This document shows, piece by piece, positions 8,628 through 18,396 of a DNA stretch of 35,663 bases. The notes beneath the pieces are model-generated. The model was not told the origin of the DNA. It made no database searches and saw nothing but the letters and a program-made list of their open reading frames with translations. The translations under genes and the position numbers were made by a program. Each line of letters begins with the position of its first letter. The first letter of the stretch is position 1. The DNA is from Synechococcales cyanobacterium M55_K2018_004 (GTDB lineage: Bacteria; Cyanobacteriota; Cyanobacteriia; Elainellales; Elainellaceae): the NCBI GenBank assembly GCA_015295905.1, contig DVEB01000142.1, positions 1 through 35,663 on the forward strand. Direction: 5' to 3'.

Positions 8628-8930
8628 ATGCAACTCACTCCCCAGGAAAAAGATAAACTACTGATCTTCACTGCTGCGCTGCTGGCCGAACGCCGCAAAG
8701 CTAAAGGACTAAAGCTCAACTATCCCGAAGCAGTTGCATACCTCTCGGCGGCCATTTTGGAGGGAGCCAGAGAAGGGCGCACGGTCGCAGAGTTGATGAG
8801 CTACGGCACGACGTTGTTGACGCGGGATGATGTGATGGAGGGTATCCCCGAAATGTTGCACGAAGTCCAGGTGGAGGCCACCTTTCCCGACGGCACGAAA
8901 CTAGTCACGGTTCATGACCCGATTCGATAA
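8628..8930 (+). CDS. ureA: Urease gamma subunit
   Basis: UreA is the small structural subunit of the nickel enzyme urease, which hydrolyses urea to ammonia and CO2. From ATG 8628 the protein is exactly 100 residues, the usual length. It starts [20 protein letters not shown] and contains [58 protein letters not shown] and a C-terminal LVTVHDPIR, all hallmark blocks. An upstream extension of the frame has no family similarity. ureB follows 25 bp after the stop, and the two are surely co-transcribed. The catalytic subunit gene ureC, usually next, is not in the window. Confidence 0.97.
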   Translation: MQLTPQEKDKLLIFTAALLAERRKAKGLKLNYPEAVAYLSAAILEGAREGRTVAELMSYGTTLLTRDDVMEGIPEMLHEVQVEATFPDGTKLVTVHDPIR

Positions 8931-8955
8931 AGTTCGACAAAGGAGATTAGATTCG

Positions 8956-9315
8956 ATGATCCCTGGTGAAGTGTTTGTTGAGGATAGTGAAATTATCTTA
9001 AATGAAGGGCAACCAACAGTTACGTTGAGAGTGGCCAATACGGGCGATCGCCCCATTCAAGTCGGTTCTCACTATCACTTCTTTGAGGTCAACAAGGCAT
9101 TAACGTTTGACCGCGACCGAGCGAAAGGAATGCGGCTGGATATTCCTGCCGGAACTGCCGTTCGCTTTGAGCCAGGGGACGAAAAGGAAGTGACGCTTGT
9201 TCCACTCAGAGGCAGTCGGGAAGTCTACGGGTTTAATGCTCTGGTGAATGGTCCCCTAGACGGACCGAGTCCTGATCAGCAGAAACCCCCTAAAAAGAAG
9301 AAGAAAAAAGCATAG
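8956..9315 (+). CDS. ureB: Urease beta subunit
   Basis: UreB is the second small structural subunit of urease. It packs with UreA against the catalytic UreC. The start ATG 8956 is preceded by AGGAG at 8941-8945 and gives 119 residues beginning [18 protein letters not shown]. The family core is clear: [21 protein letters not shown], then [24 protein letters not shown] and [14 protein letters not shown]. After the conserved domain the chain ends in PPKKKKKKA, an unusual basic tail. The next gene is a large sensor kinase rather than ureC, so the urease operon is split in this genome or the rest lies elsewhere. Confidence 0.97.
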   Translation: MIPGEVFVEDSEIILNEGQPTVTLRVANTGDRPIQVGSHYHFFEVNKALTFDRDRAKGMRLDIPAGTAVRFEPGDEKEVTLVPLRGSREVYGFNALVNGPLDGPSPDQQKPPKKKKKKA

Positions 9316-9422
9316 CTTTATTGTTCTGGTCAGCCAATCTCTGGTTAGGAAATCTAGGGTGAATTGAAACCAATTGCTATAGCGCTGGGTGTCTTCTCCC
9401 AGCGATCGAGGGGTTTTAGAAT

Positions 9423-9452
9423 ACTCCCTAGGCGTAGGCTGACGCTAGGAGT
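9423..9452 (+). promoter_or_regulatory. Hairpin that includes the kinase ribosome binding site
   Basis: ACTCCCTAGGCGT (9423-9435) can pair with ACGCTAGGAGT (9442-9452): 11 base pairs, two single-base bulges and a 6-nt loop. The 3-prime arm contains AGGAG (9447-9451), ten bases before the ATG at 9462, so the ribosome binding site would be masked when folded. A second hairpin lies just upstream (9383-9404, CGCTGGG/CCCAGCG). Both are visible in the sequence; a regulatory role is inference. Confidence 0.45.
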
Positions 9453-9461
9453 GTCTCCCCA

Positions 9462-12400
9462 ATGAGTGCAATGCCTCGGTTACCAGGATATCGGATTGTC
9501 GTTTCCCTCTATGAAAGCCCCCAGACACTGGTCTACAGAGGAATTCGGGAGTGCGATCGCCAGCCAGTGGTGATCAAGGTTCCGCGTCACGCCTTTCCTA
9601 GCATTCACGAACTGGTGCAGTTCCGTAACGAGTACACCATTGCCTGCAACCTCAATCACCCCAACATTCTGAAATCTCTTGCCCTGGAGCCTTACCAGAA
9701 CGGGTATGCTCTGGTGATGGAAGATTTTCAGGGGATCTCGCTCAAAGAACAGTTGAAGCAAGCAGGGCCGTGGGGGAATACGCCACAACGCTTGACGGCA
9801 TTTTTTCAAATTGCCCTGCAAGTGGTAGAGGCTCTTGCTGAGCTGCACCATCAGCGTGTGATTCACAAAGACCTCAAGCCCAGCAACATTCTGATCCATC
9901 CAGACACCCGGCAGGTCAAACTGGCGGATTTCAGCCTCGCTTCCCTGCTGCCCCGCGAGACCCAGGAGATACAAGCGGCCCATGCCCTGGAGGGCACCCT
10001 TGCCTATCTGGCACCAGAGCAAACGGGGCGGATGAATCGCGGCATTGACTACCGCAGCGACTTCTATGCCCTGGGGGTCACTTTTTATCAGTTACTCACG
10101 GGGCAGTTGCCGTTTGTTAGCGATGACCCGATGGAGTTAATTCACTGCCATCTGGCAAAACACCCCGTGCCCCCCCATGAAGTCGGGGCTTCAGGATCTA
10201 TCATTCCCGCTGTCCTCTCAGACATTGTTCTGAAACTGATGGCGAAGAATGCTGAAGATCGCTATCAAAGTGCGCTAGGCATCCGGCATGACCTCGAGGA
10301 GTGCCTGGCCCAGTGGCAGGAAAATCTGAGGATCGTGCCCTTTCAGTTAGGTCGGCGAGATGTCAGCGATCGCTTCCTGATTCCCGAAACGCTCTACGGA
10401 CGCGCCCAAGAAGTCCAGACCTTATTGGATGCTTTTGCCCGCGTTGCATCGTTGCCAGAGCATCCCCCCCCTGACCAATCTCAAACTCCCAATCCCCCTT
10501 CCCCAATTCCCAGTCCCAAATCCGAACTGGTGCTGGTCACTGGCTTTTCTGGCATTGGCAAAACGGCTGTCGTGAATGAAGTTCACAAGCCCATTACTCG
10601 ACAGCACGGCTATTTCATCAAAGGCAAATTTGACCAATTTAACCGCAACATCCCCTTTTCTGGTGTGGTGCAGGCTCTGCGCGACCTGATGCGGCAACTG
10701 CTGAGTGAAAGTGATGCCCAGTTGCAGGTGTGGAAGGCTCAGATGCTCGCGGCCCTGGGGGAGAGCGGCCAGGTGATGATTGACGTGATCCCAGAACTGG
10801 AGCAGGTGATTGGCCCCCAACCTGCTGCCGTTGAACTCTCTGGCATGGCAGCCCAGAATCGATTTAATTTACTGTTCCAGAAGTTTATTCAAGTCTTCGC
10901 AACGCCAGCCCATCCGTTGGTGTTGTTCTTAGATGACTTGCAGTGGGCAGATTCTGCCTCCCTCAACCTGATGCACCAGGTGATGACCGAGTTGGACACG
11001 AGCAATCTGCTGCTGATTGGGGCCTATCGCAACAATGAGGTGTCCCCCGCCCACCCCCTGATGCTGGCGATCGCCGCTATTGCCCAAGCCGGGGCTACGG
11101 TCAGCACCATCACGCTGCAACCCCTGACCCCAGCCGATCTCAATCACCTAGTGGCAGATACGCTCCATTGTCCCGAGGCGGTGGCTCACCCCCTCACCAA
11201 GCTAGTAGTTCAGAAAACCCAGGGCAACCCGTTTTTTGTCACCCAGTTTCTCAGAGCGCTGCACCAGGACGGGTTGATTACGTTTGACTGGCAGGCGGGG
11301 CACTGGCAGTGCGATATGGCGCGGGTGCAGGATGCTGCCCTAACGGATGACGTGGTGGAGTTTATGGCGTTGCAGTTGCAAAAGCTGCCTCCTCCAACCC
11401 AGGCGATCCTCAAGTTAGCCGCCTGCATTGGCAATCAATTTGACCTCACCACGCTGGCAATCGTCTCGGAGCAATCGGAAGTCGAAGCAGCAACCCGGCT
11501 GTGGACAGCGTTGCAACAGGGGTTCATTCTACCTCAGAGTCAGATCTACAAGTTTTTCCAGCAGCAGGCCGGCAGCAGTCGTTGGGAGGCGGGCAGTCCG
11601 CGAGAAACGATTGCTGATTTCTCGCGGCAGGATTCTGGCACCTGTGCCTATCGGTTTCTCCACGACCGCGTCCAGCAGGCGGCCTATTCCCTCATCCCAG
11701 ACGACCAGAAACAGACGACCCATTACCACATCGGCCAATTGCTGTTGCAGCAAACCTCTGCCGCCGAGCGAGAGGAGCGCATTTTTGAACTGGTGAACCA
11801 ACTCAACTGGGGCACCGCGCTGATGACCGACCAAGCCGATCGCGACGAGCTTGCCCACCTCAACCTGATTGCTGCGCGTAGGGCAAAAGCAGCAACAGCC
11901 TATCAAGCCGGACGGGACTATGCCGCCTTGGGTCTGTCGTTGCTAGGAGCGGCAGCTTGGCAACGGCAGTATGGCCTTACCCTGGCCCTGCATGAACTCG
12001 CCGCAGAATCGGCCTCCCTGTGTGGTGACTTTGCGGCGATGGAGCAGTGGATTGATGCTGTGATTGAACAAGCGAATACCCTACTGGAAACAATCCCCGT
12101 TTACCGCACAAGGATTCTGGCCAGTGTCTACCAAAACAAGCTGACCGAAGCCATTGCCATTGGGCAACAGACCCTACAGCGGTTGGGCGTGCAGTTTCCC
12201 GAAACTCCCACCCCCACTGATATTCACCAGCAGATTCAGGCGATCGCCGAGTTGATTGGCGATCGCACTATTGAGGAGTTAGTCCAACTCCCGCTGATGA
12301 CTGATCCGACCCATCTTGCCATTACCCAGATCGCCAGTAGCCTATTAGGCACTGCTTACCTGTCGGGTTCGCCCCTATACCCACTGCTGGTGATGTTGGG

Positions 12401-15338
12401 TGTCAGGCTCTCAATTCAGTCGGGTAACACCCTTGCTTCACCCGTCAGCTATGCCTTCTATGGGGCAATTTTGTGCAACCTGTTGCAGGATGTGGAGACA
12501 GGCGTGCAGTTTGGCCAATTGGCACTGAACATTGTTTCCGCCCTGGAGGCCAAAGTTGCGAAACCGGAAGTCATTGGTGCTGTAGTCGCATTTATTCTGC
12601 ACCGCAAACACCACCTCAGAGACCTACTGCCGATTGCCAAAGAGGGCTACACAACGGGGCTGGAGGTCGGCAGTCTGGAATATGCCGGTTACAATGCGAT
12701 TCTGTTTTGCGTCAAGGCGTTTAACTGTGGTCAGCCGCTGGCCACTCTAGAGCCAGAAGTGCGCGCTTACTCCAATGGCATGGTCCAACTGCACCAACTG
12801 ACCGCTGCTAACTATTGTTGGATCATCTGGCAGTCAATCTTAAATTTGCTGGGCCGTTCAGACCATCCCACCCGTTTGTCGGGAGAAGCATTACAGGAAG
12901 CGGAGTTTTTGCCATCCCTGCTCTCCGCCAACGATCCGGGGAAGTTGTTTCAGTTTTATCTCTATAAGGCGATGCTGTGCTTCCTGTTTGAGGACATTGC
13001 CGCCGCTATGACCCAGATCACAGCGGCCCGGCAATACTTAAGCGGAGCCGTTGGCCTGGTTGGTGAACCAACGCTCTATTACTATGACTCTTTGATTGCG
13101 ATCGCCCACTGGGAGCAATCTCAGGATGACTCAGGGGATAACTTGGCTGCGGTGTTGCAGCGCGTGGCAGAGAACCAAGCCCAGTTACAACAAGCCTGGG
13201 CACAGTATGCCCCGATGAATTACCAGCACAAGGTGGACTTGGTGACTGCTGAACACTATCGCGTCTTAGGGAAACACTACGAAGCCGCAGACTGGTATGA
13301 TCGTGCGATCGCAAGAGCCAGAGAAAACGGTTACATCCAGGACGCTGCCTTGGGCAATGAACTGGCTGCCCGGTTCTACCTCCAGTGGGGCAAAGACAAG
13401 GTTGCGGCAGGTTATCTGCAAGATGCTTACTACGACTACGCCCGTTGGGGAGCAAAAGCCAAAACCGATGACCTGGAAAATCGCTATCCTCAGCTTCTAG
13501 GACCGCTCTTCCAAGCGCAACACCACCACGTGATCCTCAGTCACACCAACCGCCAAACGGCGAAAACTGCTGCCGCGTTTGACCAACCTAGTCAGACCAG
13601 TCTATCCAGTCAGGCCAGTCAATCTAGCCGTTACTTGTCTGCTGCGACGCTTGATTTCGCCAGCGTCCTCAAAGCTTCTCAGGCGTTATCGAGTGAAATT
13701 CACCTCGATCAATTGGTGGCCAAACTGCTCCAGGTCGTGATGGAAAACGCTGGGGCCAAAAAGGCAGCCCTACTGATTGCCCAAGACGATAGCTTGGCAA
13801 TTGAAGCCGTGGCCACCCTAAGCGATGCGGGTAGCACATTGTTCTCGGTGCCTCTTGCCATCAGCGAGGGCATTCCCCTCAGCTTGGTGAACTACGTCAA
13901 ACACAGCTTAAAGACTGTGGTTCTGGATGACGCAACCGCTCAGACAGAGTTTACGGCTGATCCCTATCTGCTGAGTCACCAACCTAGGAGCGTGTTGTGT
14001 ACGCCTATCCTGAATCAGGGGAAGTTTATCGGGCTATTGTATTTGGAAAATCCGTTGACTGTCGCTGCCTTTACTCGCGATCGCCTGGAAGTGATCCACC
14101 TGCTCTGCACCCAAGCTGCGATTTCTTTAGAAAATGCTCGTCTATATCGCAACCTCCAGGCCAGCGAAGCCCGCTATCAACGGCTGGCCGAAAACGTTCC
14201 TGGGGTGATTTATCAGTTTCGGCTGAGTCCTGAGGGGCAGCAGCATCTGTCCTACATCAGCCCCCGCTGTATTGAAATGTTTGAAGTAGAGCCGGAGCTC
14301 ATTCTGGCAGATGCTCAGGCGATTCTGGGTATGGTTCATCCAGACGACTCCGTTAAGTTTGAGCAGTCTATCCTGGCCTCAGCCCAAACCCTACAATCCT
14401 GGCAGTGGGTAGGCCGCATTCGGTTGCCCTCGGGTCGGGTCAAATGGATTCAGGGAGGCTCCCGACCGGAACGCCAGTCGGATGGGGCGATTGTTTGGGA
14501 TGGCATCCTGATGGATGTGAGCGATCGCAAACAGGCAGAGTCAGACATTCTGCTGCTCAACCAGGCGCTGGAACAACAAAATCAAAACCTAGAGGCCCTA
14601 GTCGAGCAACGCACGGCAGAACTCATGCGTCGGACTGTCCAGCTAGAGGCCAGCAATCGAGAGCTGGAATTTTTCTCCTATTCGGTCTCTCATGATCTAC
14701 GCGCTCCCCTGCGCCATATCAATGGCTTCGTCAGTGCCCTACAACAGCAATTGCAGAACCACCATGCTCTGTCTGACCCTAAAGTTGACCATTATGTGCA
14801 GGTCATTCAAAACAGTAGCCAGAAAATGGCACTCTTAATCGACAGCCTCCTCGATCTCTCTCGCATTGGGCGCAAACCCATGCAGTATCAACCCGTGAAC
14901 CTGCGACAACTGGTGGATGAAGCGATCGCCTCATTGCAGCACAATCCAGACCTCGAAACTACAGCGGAATTTGTCATTGGTGAGTTGCCCACTGTCCAGG
15001 GGGATGCCCGATTGCTGCAACAGGTCTTGAATAATCTGGTTAGCAACGCCGTTAAATTCAGCCGTAACCATCCCACTCCCCACATTGAAATCGGTAGTTT
15101 GCCGGCGGGAGTGATCTTCATTCGCGACAATGGGGCTGGGTTTGATATGCAGTATGCCGACAAGCTCTTTGGACCGTTTCAGCGGTTACACACTGCAACG
15201 GAATTTGAGGGCACCGGCATCGGACTGGCGATTGTGCAACGGATCATCCATCGTCATGGCGGCAAAGTTTGGGCCGAGAGCCAGCCCAACCAAGGCGCTA
15301 CCTTCTATTTCACCCTGGGCGGTTCTGCCCATCCGTAA
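9462..15338 (+). CDS. Trifunctional Ser/Thr kinase / AAA ATPase / GAF-PAS sensor histidine kinase
   Basis: This is a 1958-residue soluble signalling protein. Residues 1-280 form a Hanks-type kinase: Lys39 in VVIKVP, catalytic loop HKDLKPSNI (135-143), and ADFSLAS (155-161) where DFG is usual. Residues 305-500 form an AAA/NACHT-like ATPase with Walker A GFSGIGKTAV (361-370) and Walker B VLFLDDLQWAD. A long helical, TPR-like region reaches about 1390. A GAF domain (about 1400-1555), a PAS domain (about 1568-1690, ending DVSDRKQAE) and a short coiled coil follow. The histidine kinase has phospho-acceptor His1744 in SVSHDLRAPLRHI, an N box near 1855 (NNLVSNAVKFS), a DNGAGFD box at 1889 and a GTGIGL box at 1917. 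No receiver or membrane segment is seen. The architecture is known from cyanobacteria; the stimulus and targets are unknown. Confidence 0.93.
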   Translation: MSAMPRLPGYRIVVSLYESPQTLVYRGIRECDRQPVVIKVPRHAFPSIHELVQFRNEYTIACNLNHPNILKSLALEPYQNGYALVMEDFQGISLKEQLKQAGPWGNTPQRLTAFFQIALQVVEALAELHHQRVIHKDLKPSNILIHPDTRQVKLADFSLASLLPRETQEIQAAHALEGTLAYLAPEQTGRMNRGIDYRSDFYALGVTFYQLLTGQLPFVSDDPMELIHCHLAKHPVPPHEVGASGSIIPAVLSDIVLKLMAKNAEDRYQSALGIRHDLEECLAQWQENLRIVPFQLGRRDVSDRFLIPETLYGRAQEVQTLLDAFARVASLPEHPPPDQSQTPNPPSPIPSPKSELVLVTGFSGIGKTAVVNEVHKPITRQHGYFIKGKFDQFNRNIPFSGVVQALRDLMRQLLSESDAQLQVWKAQMLAALGESGQVMIDVIPELEQVIGPQPAAVELSGMAAQNRFNLLFQKFIQVFATPAHPLVLFLDDLQWADSASLNLMHQVMTELDTSNLLLIGAYRNNEVSPAHPLMLAIAAIAQAGATVSTITLQPLTPADLNHLVADTLHCPEAVAHPLTKLVVQKTQGNPFFVTQFLRALHQDGLITFDWQAGHWQCDMARVQDAALTDDVVEFMALQLQKLPPPTQAILKLAACIGNQFDLTTLAIVSEQSEVEAATRLWTALQQGFILPQSQIYKFFQQQAGSSRWEAGSPRETIADFSRQDSGTCAYRFLHDRVQQAAYSLIPDDQKQTTHYHIGQLLLQQTSAAEREERIFELVNQLNWGTALMTDQADRDELAHLNLIAARRAKAATAYQAGRDYAALGLSLLGAAAWQRQYGLTLALHELAAESASLCGDFAAMEQWIDAVIEQANTLLETIPVYRTRILASVYQNKLTEAIAIGQQTLQRLGVQFPETPTPTDIHQQIQAIAELIGDRTIEELVQLPLMTDPTHLAITQIASSLLGTAYLSGSPLYPLLVMLGVRLSIQSGNTLASPVSYAFYGAILCNLLQDVETGVQFGQLALNIVSALEAKVAKPEVIGAVVAFILHRKHHLRDLLPIAKEGYTTGLEVGSLEYAGYNAILFCVKAFNCGQPLATLEPEVRAYSNGMVQLHQLTAANYCWIIWQSILNLLGRSDHPTRLSGEALQEAEFLPSLLSANDPGKLFQFYLYKAMLCFLFEDIAAAMTQITAARQYLSGAVGLVGEPTLYYYDSLIAIAHWEQSQDDSGDNLAAVLQRVAENQAQLQQAWAQYAPMNYQHKVDLVTAEHYRVLGKHYEAADWYDRAIARARENGYIQDAALGNELAARFYLQWGKDKVAAGYLQDAYYDYARWGAKAKTDDLENRYPQLLGPLFQAQHHHVILSHTNRQTAKTAAAFDQPSQTSLSSQASQSSRYLSAATLDFASVLKASQALSSEIHLDQLVAKLLQVVMENAGAKKAALLIAQDDSLAIEAVATLSDAGSTLFSVPLAISEGIPLSLVNYVKHSLKTVVLDDATAQTEFTADPYLLSHQPRSVLCTPILNQGKFIGLLYLENPLTVAAFTRDRLEVIHLLCTQAAISLENARLYRNLQASEARYQRLAENVPGVIYQFRLSPEGQQHLSYISPRCIEMFEVEPELILADAQAILGMVHPDDSVKFEQSILASAQTLQSWQWVGRIRLPSGRVKWIQGGSRPERQSDGAIVWDGILMDVSDRKQAESDILLLNQALEQQNQNLEALVEQRTAELMRRTVQLEASNRELEFFSYSVSHDLRAPLRHINGFVSALQQQLQNHHALSDPKVDHYVQVIQNSSQKMALLIDSLLDLSRIGRKPMQYQPVNLRQLVDEAIASLQHNPDLETTAEFVIGELPTVQGDARLLQQVLNNLVSNAVKFSRNHPTPHIEIGSLPAGVIFIRDNGAGFDMQYADKLFGPFQRLHTATEFEGTGIGLAIVQRIIHRHGGKVWAESQPNQGATFYFTLGGSAHP

Positions 15339-15443
15339 GCTGAAACTCTCGATTTTCCGGGCGCGACGCGCAGGAAAAATCAAGGGGTTCGGGTCACCGC
15401 ACCAGGCGCAGTGCCCCAAACCCCACTTAACCCGAACTGACGT
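15339..15443 (+). repeat. Element II (copy a), left end degenerate
   Basis: It fills the space between the convergent kinase and clpB genes. The first hairpin pairs GATTTTCC and GCGC with GCGC and GGAAAAATC (15351-15381). The second pairs 15384-15400 with 15408-15424, with three mismatches. The right terminus CGAACTGACGT (15433-15443) is intact, but the left ACGTSARTTCG end is not recognisable. In this position it may serve as a two-way terminator. Confidence 0.75.
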
Positions 15444-15446
15444 TAC

Positions 15447-18071
15447 CTAGGCTTGAGTCATCACCAAGTCTGCTGGCAGTCGCTTGAACGACAGCCGTTC
15501 GTTTTCAACATCGACGAAGATGGTGTCTCCATCGGTGAACTCACCGCGCAGGATATGCTTGGCGATCGCCGTTTCCAACTCTCGTTGGATGGCTCGCTTC
15601 AACGGACGAGCACCGTATACTGGGTCGTAGCCCACTTCCGCCAGGAAGTCGAGCGCCGCATCGGAGAGCTTGAGAGCCATCTTGCGATCTTCCAGTCGCT
15701 GCGCCAAGCGTTGCACTTGCAGTTGCACAATCTGCCGCAGTTGGTTTTGTTTGAGGCTGTGGAAGATGATCACCTCATCCACCCGGTTGAGGAACTCAGG
15801 TCGGAAGTTTGCTCTCATGGCTTCCATCACCCGAGCTTTCATCTCTTCGTAATTGGCATCATCCGCTGCCAAATCCAGGATGTATTGGGAACCAATGTTA
15901 CTGGTCATAATGATGACCGTATTCTTAAAGTCCACTGTGCGACCCTGCGAATCGGTGACGCGACCATCATCGAGGATTTGCAGGAAGATGTTGAATACAT
16001 CCGGGTGAGCCTTCTCAATTTCGTCAAACAGAATGACGGCATAGGGGCGACGTCGGATTGCTTCCGTCAACTGACCGCCTTCTTCGTAGCCCACGTAGCC
16101 CGGAGGCGCACCGATCAGACGCGAGACAGCGTGTTTCTCCATGTATTCCGACATGTCGATACGCACCATTGCCTCTTCGGTGTCAAACAGGTAGGCCGCC
16201 AAGGCTTTGGCCAGCTCGGTCTTACCTACACCCGTTGGCCCCAGGAAGATGAAGCTGGCAATCGGACGGTTGGGGTCGGCCAGTCCAGCCCGCGATCGCT
16301 GGATTGCATCGGCTACGGCAGTCACGGCTTCGTCTTGACCAACGACACGGCGGTGCAGTTCGTCTTCTAAGTGCAGCAACTTCTCCATCTCGGATTCCAC
16401 CAGCTTGCTGACGGGAATGCCCGTCCACTTAGAAATAATTTCTGCAATGTCGGATTCGGTCACTTCCTCACGCAGCAGAGATTTACCACTCTTCTGCGCC
16501 TCGTTCAGCTTGGCGTCGGCCTCATCGAGTTGTTTTTGCAGAGCTGTTAACTTTTCGTACTTCAACTGAGCCGCTCGGTTGTAGTCGTAGTCTCGCTCGG
16601 CCTGTTGCACCTCGATGTTGACCTTTTCGATCTCCTGCTTGAGCCGCTGAATTTCTTGGATGATGCCTTTTTCTGCGTCCCACTGGGCGTTGAGGGTGGC
16701 CTGGGTCTCTTTCAGATCTGCCAGTTCTCGCTCTAATCGTTCCAGGCGATCGCGCGAGGCCGGATCGGTCTCTTTCTGCAACGAGACTCTTTCCATCTCG
16801 AGTTGCAGGATCTTGCGATCGACCTCATCCAGTTCTTCTGGCTTGGAGGTGATCTCCATCTTCAGCTTGGCCGCGGCCTCATCCACCAAGTCGATCGCCT
16901 TATCGGGCAAGAAGCGATCGCTAATGTAGCGGTGAGACAACACTGCCGCTGCTACCAGCGCACCATCAGAGATCTTCACCCCGTGGTGGTTTTCGTAGCG
17001 TTCGCGCAGCCCCCGCAGGATCGAGATGGTGTCTTCCACCGTGGGCTGATCCACATACACCTGCTGGAACCGGCGTTCTAACGCCGCATCCTTTTCAATA
17101 TACTTGCGATATTCGTCCAGCGTCGTCGCTCCGATGCAGCGCAGTTCGCCACGGGCCAGCATCGGCTTCAGCAGGTTGCCAGCGTCCATTGCGCCCTGGG
17201 TTGCACCCGCTCCCACAACGGTGTGAATTTCGTCAATAAACAGGATGATGTTGCCCTGGGAATCCGTCACTTCCTTGAGGACGGCTTTCAGACGTTCCTC
17301 AAACTCGCCCCGGAATTTGGCCCCGGCAATTAGGGCACCCATATCCAGGGCAATCAACCTACGGTTCTTGAGTGATTCTGGCACGTCGCCGTTGACGATG
17401 CGCTGAGCAAGTCCTTCGGCGATCGCCGTTTTACCCACCCCAGGTTCGCCAATCAACACTGGGTTATTTTTCGTGCGGCGCGAGAGGATCTGGATCGTGC
17501 GGCGAATTTCCTCATCCCGACCAATCACGGGGTCAAGCTTACCCGCGCGGGCAAACTCCGTCAGGTCGCGGCCATACTTTTCTAGAGCTTCGTACTTTCC
17601 TTCGGGGCTTTGGTCAGTCACTTTTTGATTACCTCGTACCTGTTGAATAGCGGCTTTGAGATTGGCCTCCGTCAGCCGCACCTCGTTAAACAAGCCTTTG
17701 CCGAAGTGGTCATCCTGGGCATAGCCCAATAGCAAATGCTCAATAGAAATAAAACTGTCGTCAAATTCCTTACGATACTTTTCGGCGCGGTCAAGCAGGG
17801 CATCGGCAGAGCGCCCCCAGTAGATGGAACTGATCGTGCCAGAGATCTTCGGCTGTTTTGCGATGAAGTTGTCGGTGTAGTCGCGCACGCGCGGCACGCT
17901 GACCCCCGCCTTGTTGAAGATACTCACCGCCAGCCCTTCCTGTTCGAGCAACGCCTTCATCAGGTGTTCGGTCTCAATCTGTTGCTGCTGGGCCTGACGA
18001 ACAATGTCCTGAGTCTGGGCGATCGCCTCAAACGCCTTTTCGGTGAATTGATTGGGATTGGTTGGTTGCAT
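15447..18071 (-). CDS. clpB: ATP-dependent chaperone ClpB
   Basis: ClpB is a hexameric AAA+ disaggregase that works with DnaK to recover aggregated proteins after heat stress. The 874-residue length matches cyanobacterial ClpB. The N-terminal Clp domain (1-145) is followed by AAA module 1 with Walker A GEPGVGKT (208-215) and Walker [10 protein letters not shown]. Next come the M-domain coiled coil (about 410-525) and AAA module 2 with GPTGVGKT near residue 610, the pore loop [13 protein letters not shown] and Walker [12 protein letters not shown]. The C-terminal domain ends near DLVMTQA. There is no ClpP-binding loop sign. I found no CIRCE operator upstream, so control is not evident. The ATG at 18071 starts [17 protein letters not shown], as in the family. 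Confidence 0.97.
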   Translation of the reverse strand: MQPTNPNQFTEKAFEAIAQTQDIVRQAQQQQIETEHLMKALLEQEGLAVSIFNKAGVSVPRVRDYTDNFIAKQPKISGTISSIYWGRSADALLDRAEKYRKEFDDSFISIEHLLLGYAQDDHFGKGLFNEVRLTEANLKAAIQQVRGNQKVTDQSPEGKYEALEKYGRDLTEFARAGKLDPVIGRDEEIRRTIQILSRRTKNNPVLIGEPGVGKTAIAEGLAQRIVNGDVPESLKNRRLIALDMGALIAGAKFRGEFEERLKAVLKEVTDSQGNIILFIDEIHTVVGAGATQGAMDAGNLLKPMLARGELRCIGATTLDEYRKYIEKDAALERRFQQVYVDQPTVEDTISILRGLRERYENHHGVKISDGALVAAAVLSHRYISDRFLPDKAIDLVDEAAAKLKMEITSKPEELDEVDRKILQLEMERVSLQKETDPASRDRLERLERELADLKETQATLNAQWDAEKGIIQEIQRLKQEIEKVNIEVQQAERDYDYNRAAQLKYEKLTALQKQLDEADAKLNEAQKSGKSLLREEVTESDIAEIISKWTGIPVSKLVESEMEKLLHLEDELHRRVVGQDEAVTAVADAIQRSRAGLADPNRPIASFIFLGPTGVGKTELAKALAAYLFDTEEAMVRIDMSEYMEKHAVSRLIGAPPGYVGYEEGGQLTEAIRRRPYAVILFDEIEKAHPDVFNIFLQILDDGRVTDSQGRTVDFKNTVIIMTSNIGSQYILDLAADDANYEEMKARVMEAMRANFRPEFLNRVDEVIIFHSLKQNQLRQIVQLQVQRLAQRLEDRKMALKLSDAALDFLAEVGYDPVYGARPLKRAIQRELETAIAKHILRGEFTDGDTIFVDVENERLSFKRLPADLVMTQA

Positions 18072-18396
18072 AGCGCTTAAGAGATAAGGAGGTGAATTTA
18101 GGGGGCAGGAAGCTCAACGGCGGCAACAGGGAGAGGGCTGTCAGCAGTCTCACCCTGCAAATTCATCAACGTCATCCTAGTTCAGACCATGGGTCATGAA
18201 CAGAGACTCTGCCACCTAAAACTTCCTAGGCTGTAGCAATCGGGATACATTTTGCTGAGCAGTCCAACACAATGCGGCCTCACAGCAAAATTCATCCATC
18301 CTGTCAGCGAATCTAAACCCGCTGTTCTGATTCTAGAGGGAAGCGGGCGATCGCCAAGTACGGTGTTCCCCAGCAAAAAGTCGGTGTTACCCGCCA
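18072..18396. other. 325-bp spacer between clpB and the UPF0182 gene
   Basis: I see no gene, strong hairpin or repeat here. It must hold the clpB promoter, read leftward from near 18080-18200, but no clear -35/-10 pair and no TTAGCACTC/GAGTGCTAA inverted repeat were found. Short frames crossing it have no protein-like composition. Confidence 0.5.

Noticed and set aside
15453-16370. Plus-strand open frame (305 residues) opposite clpB
   Set aside because: It lies wholly over the conserved second AAA module of clpB and has no protein family pattern or start signal.
18072-18250. CIRCE/HrcA operator before clpB
   Set aside because: No TTAGCACTC-N9-GAGTGCTAA or close variant is present.
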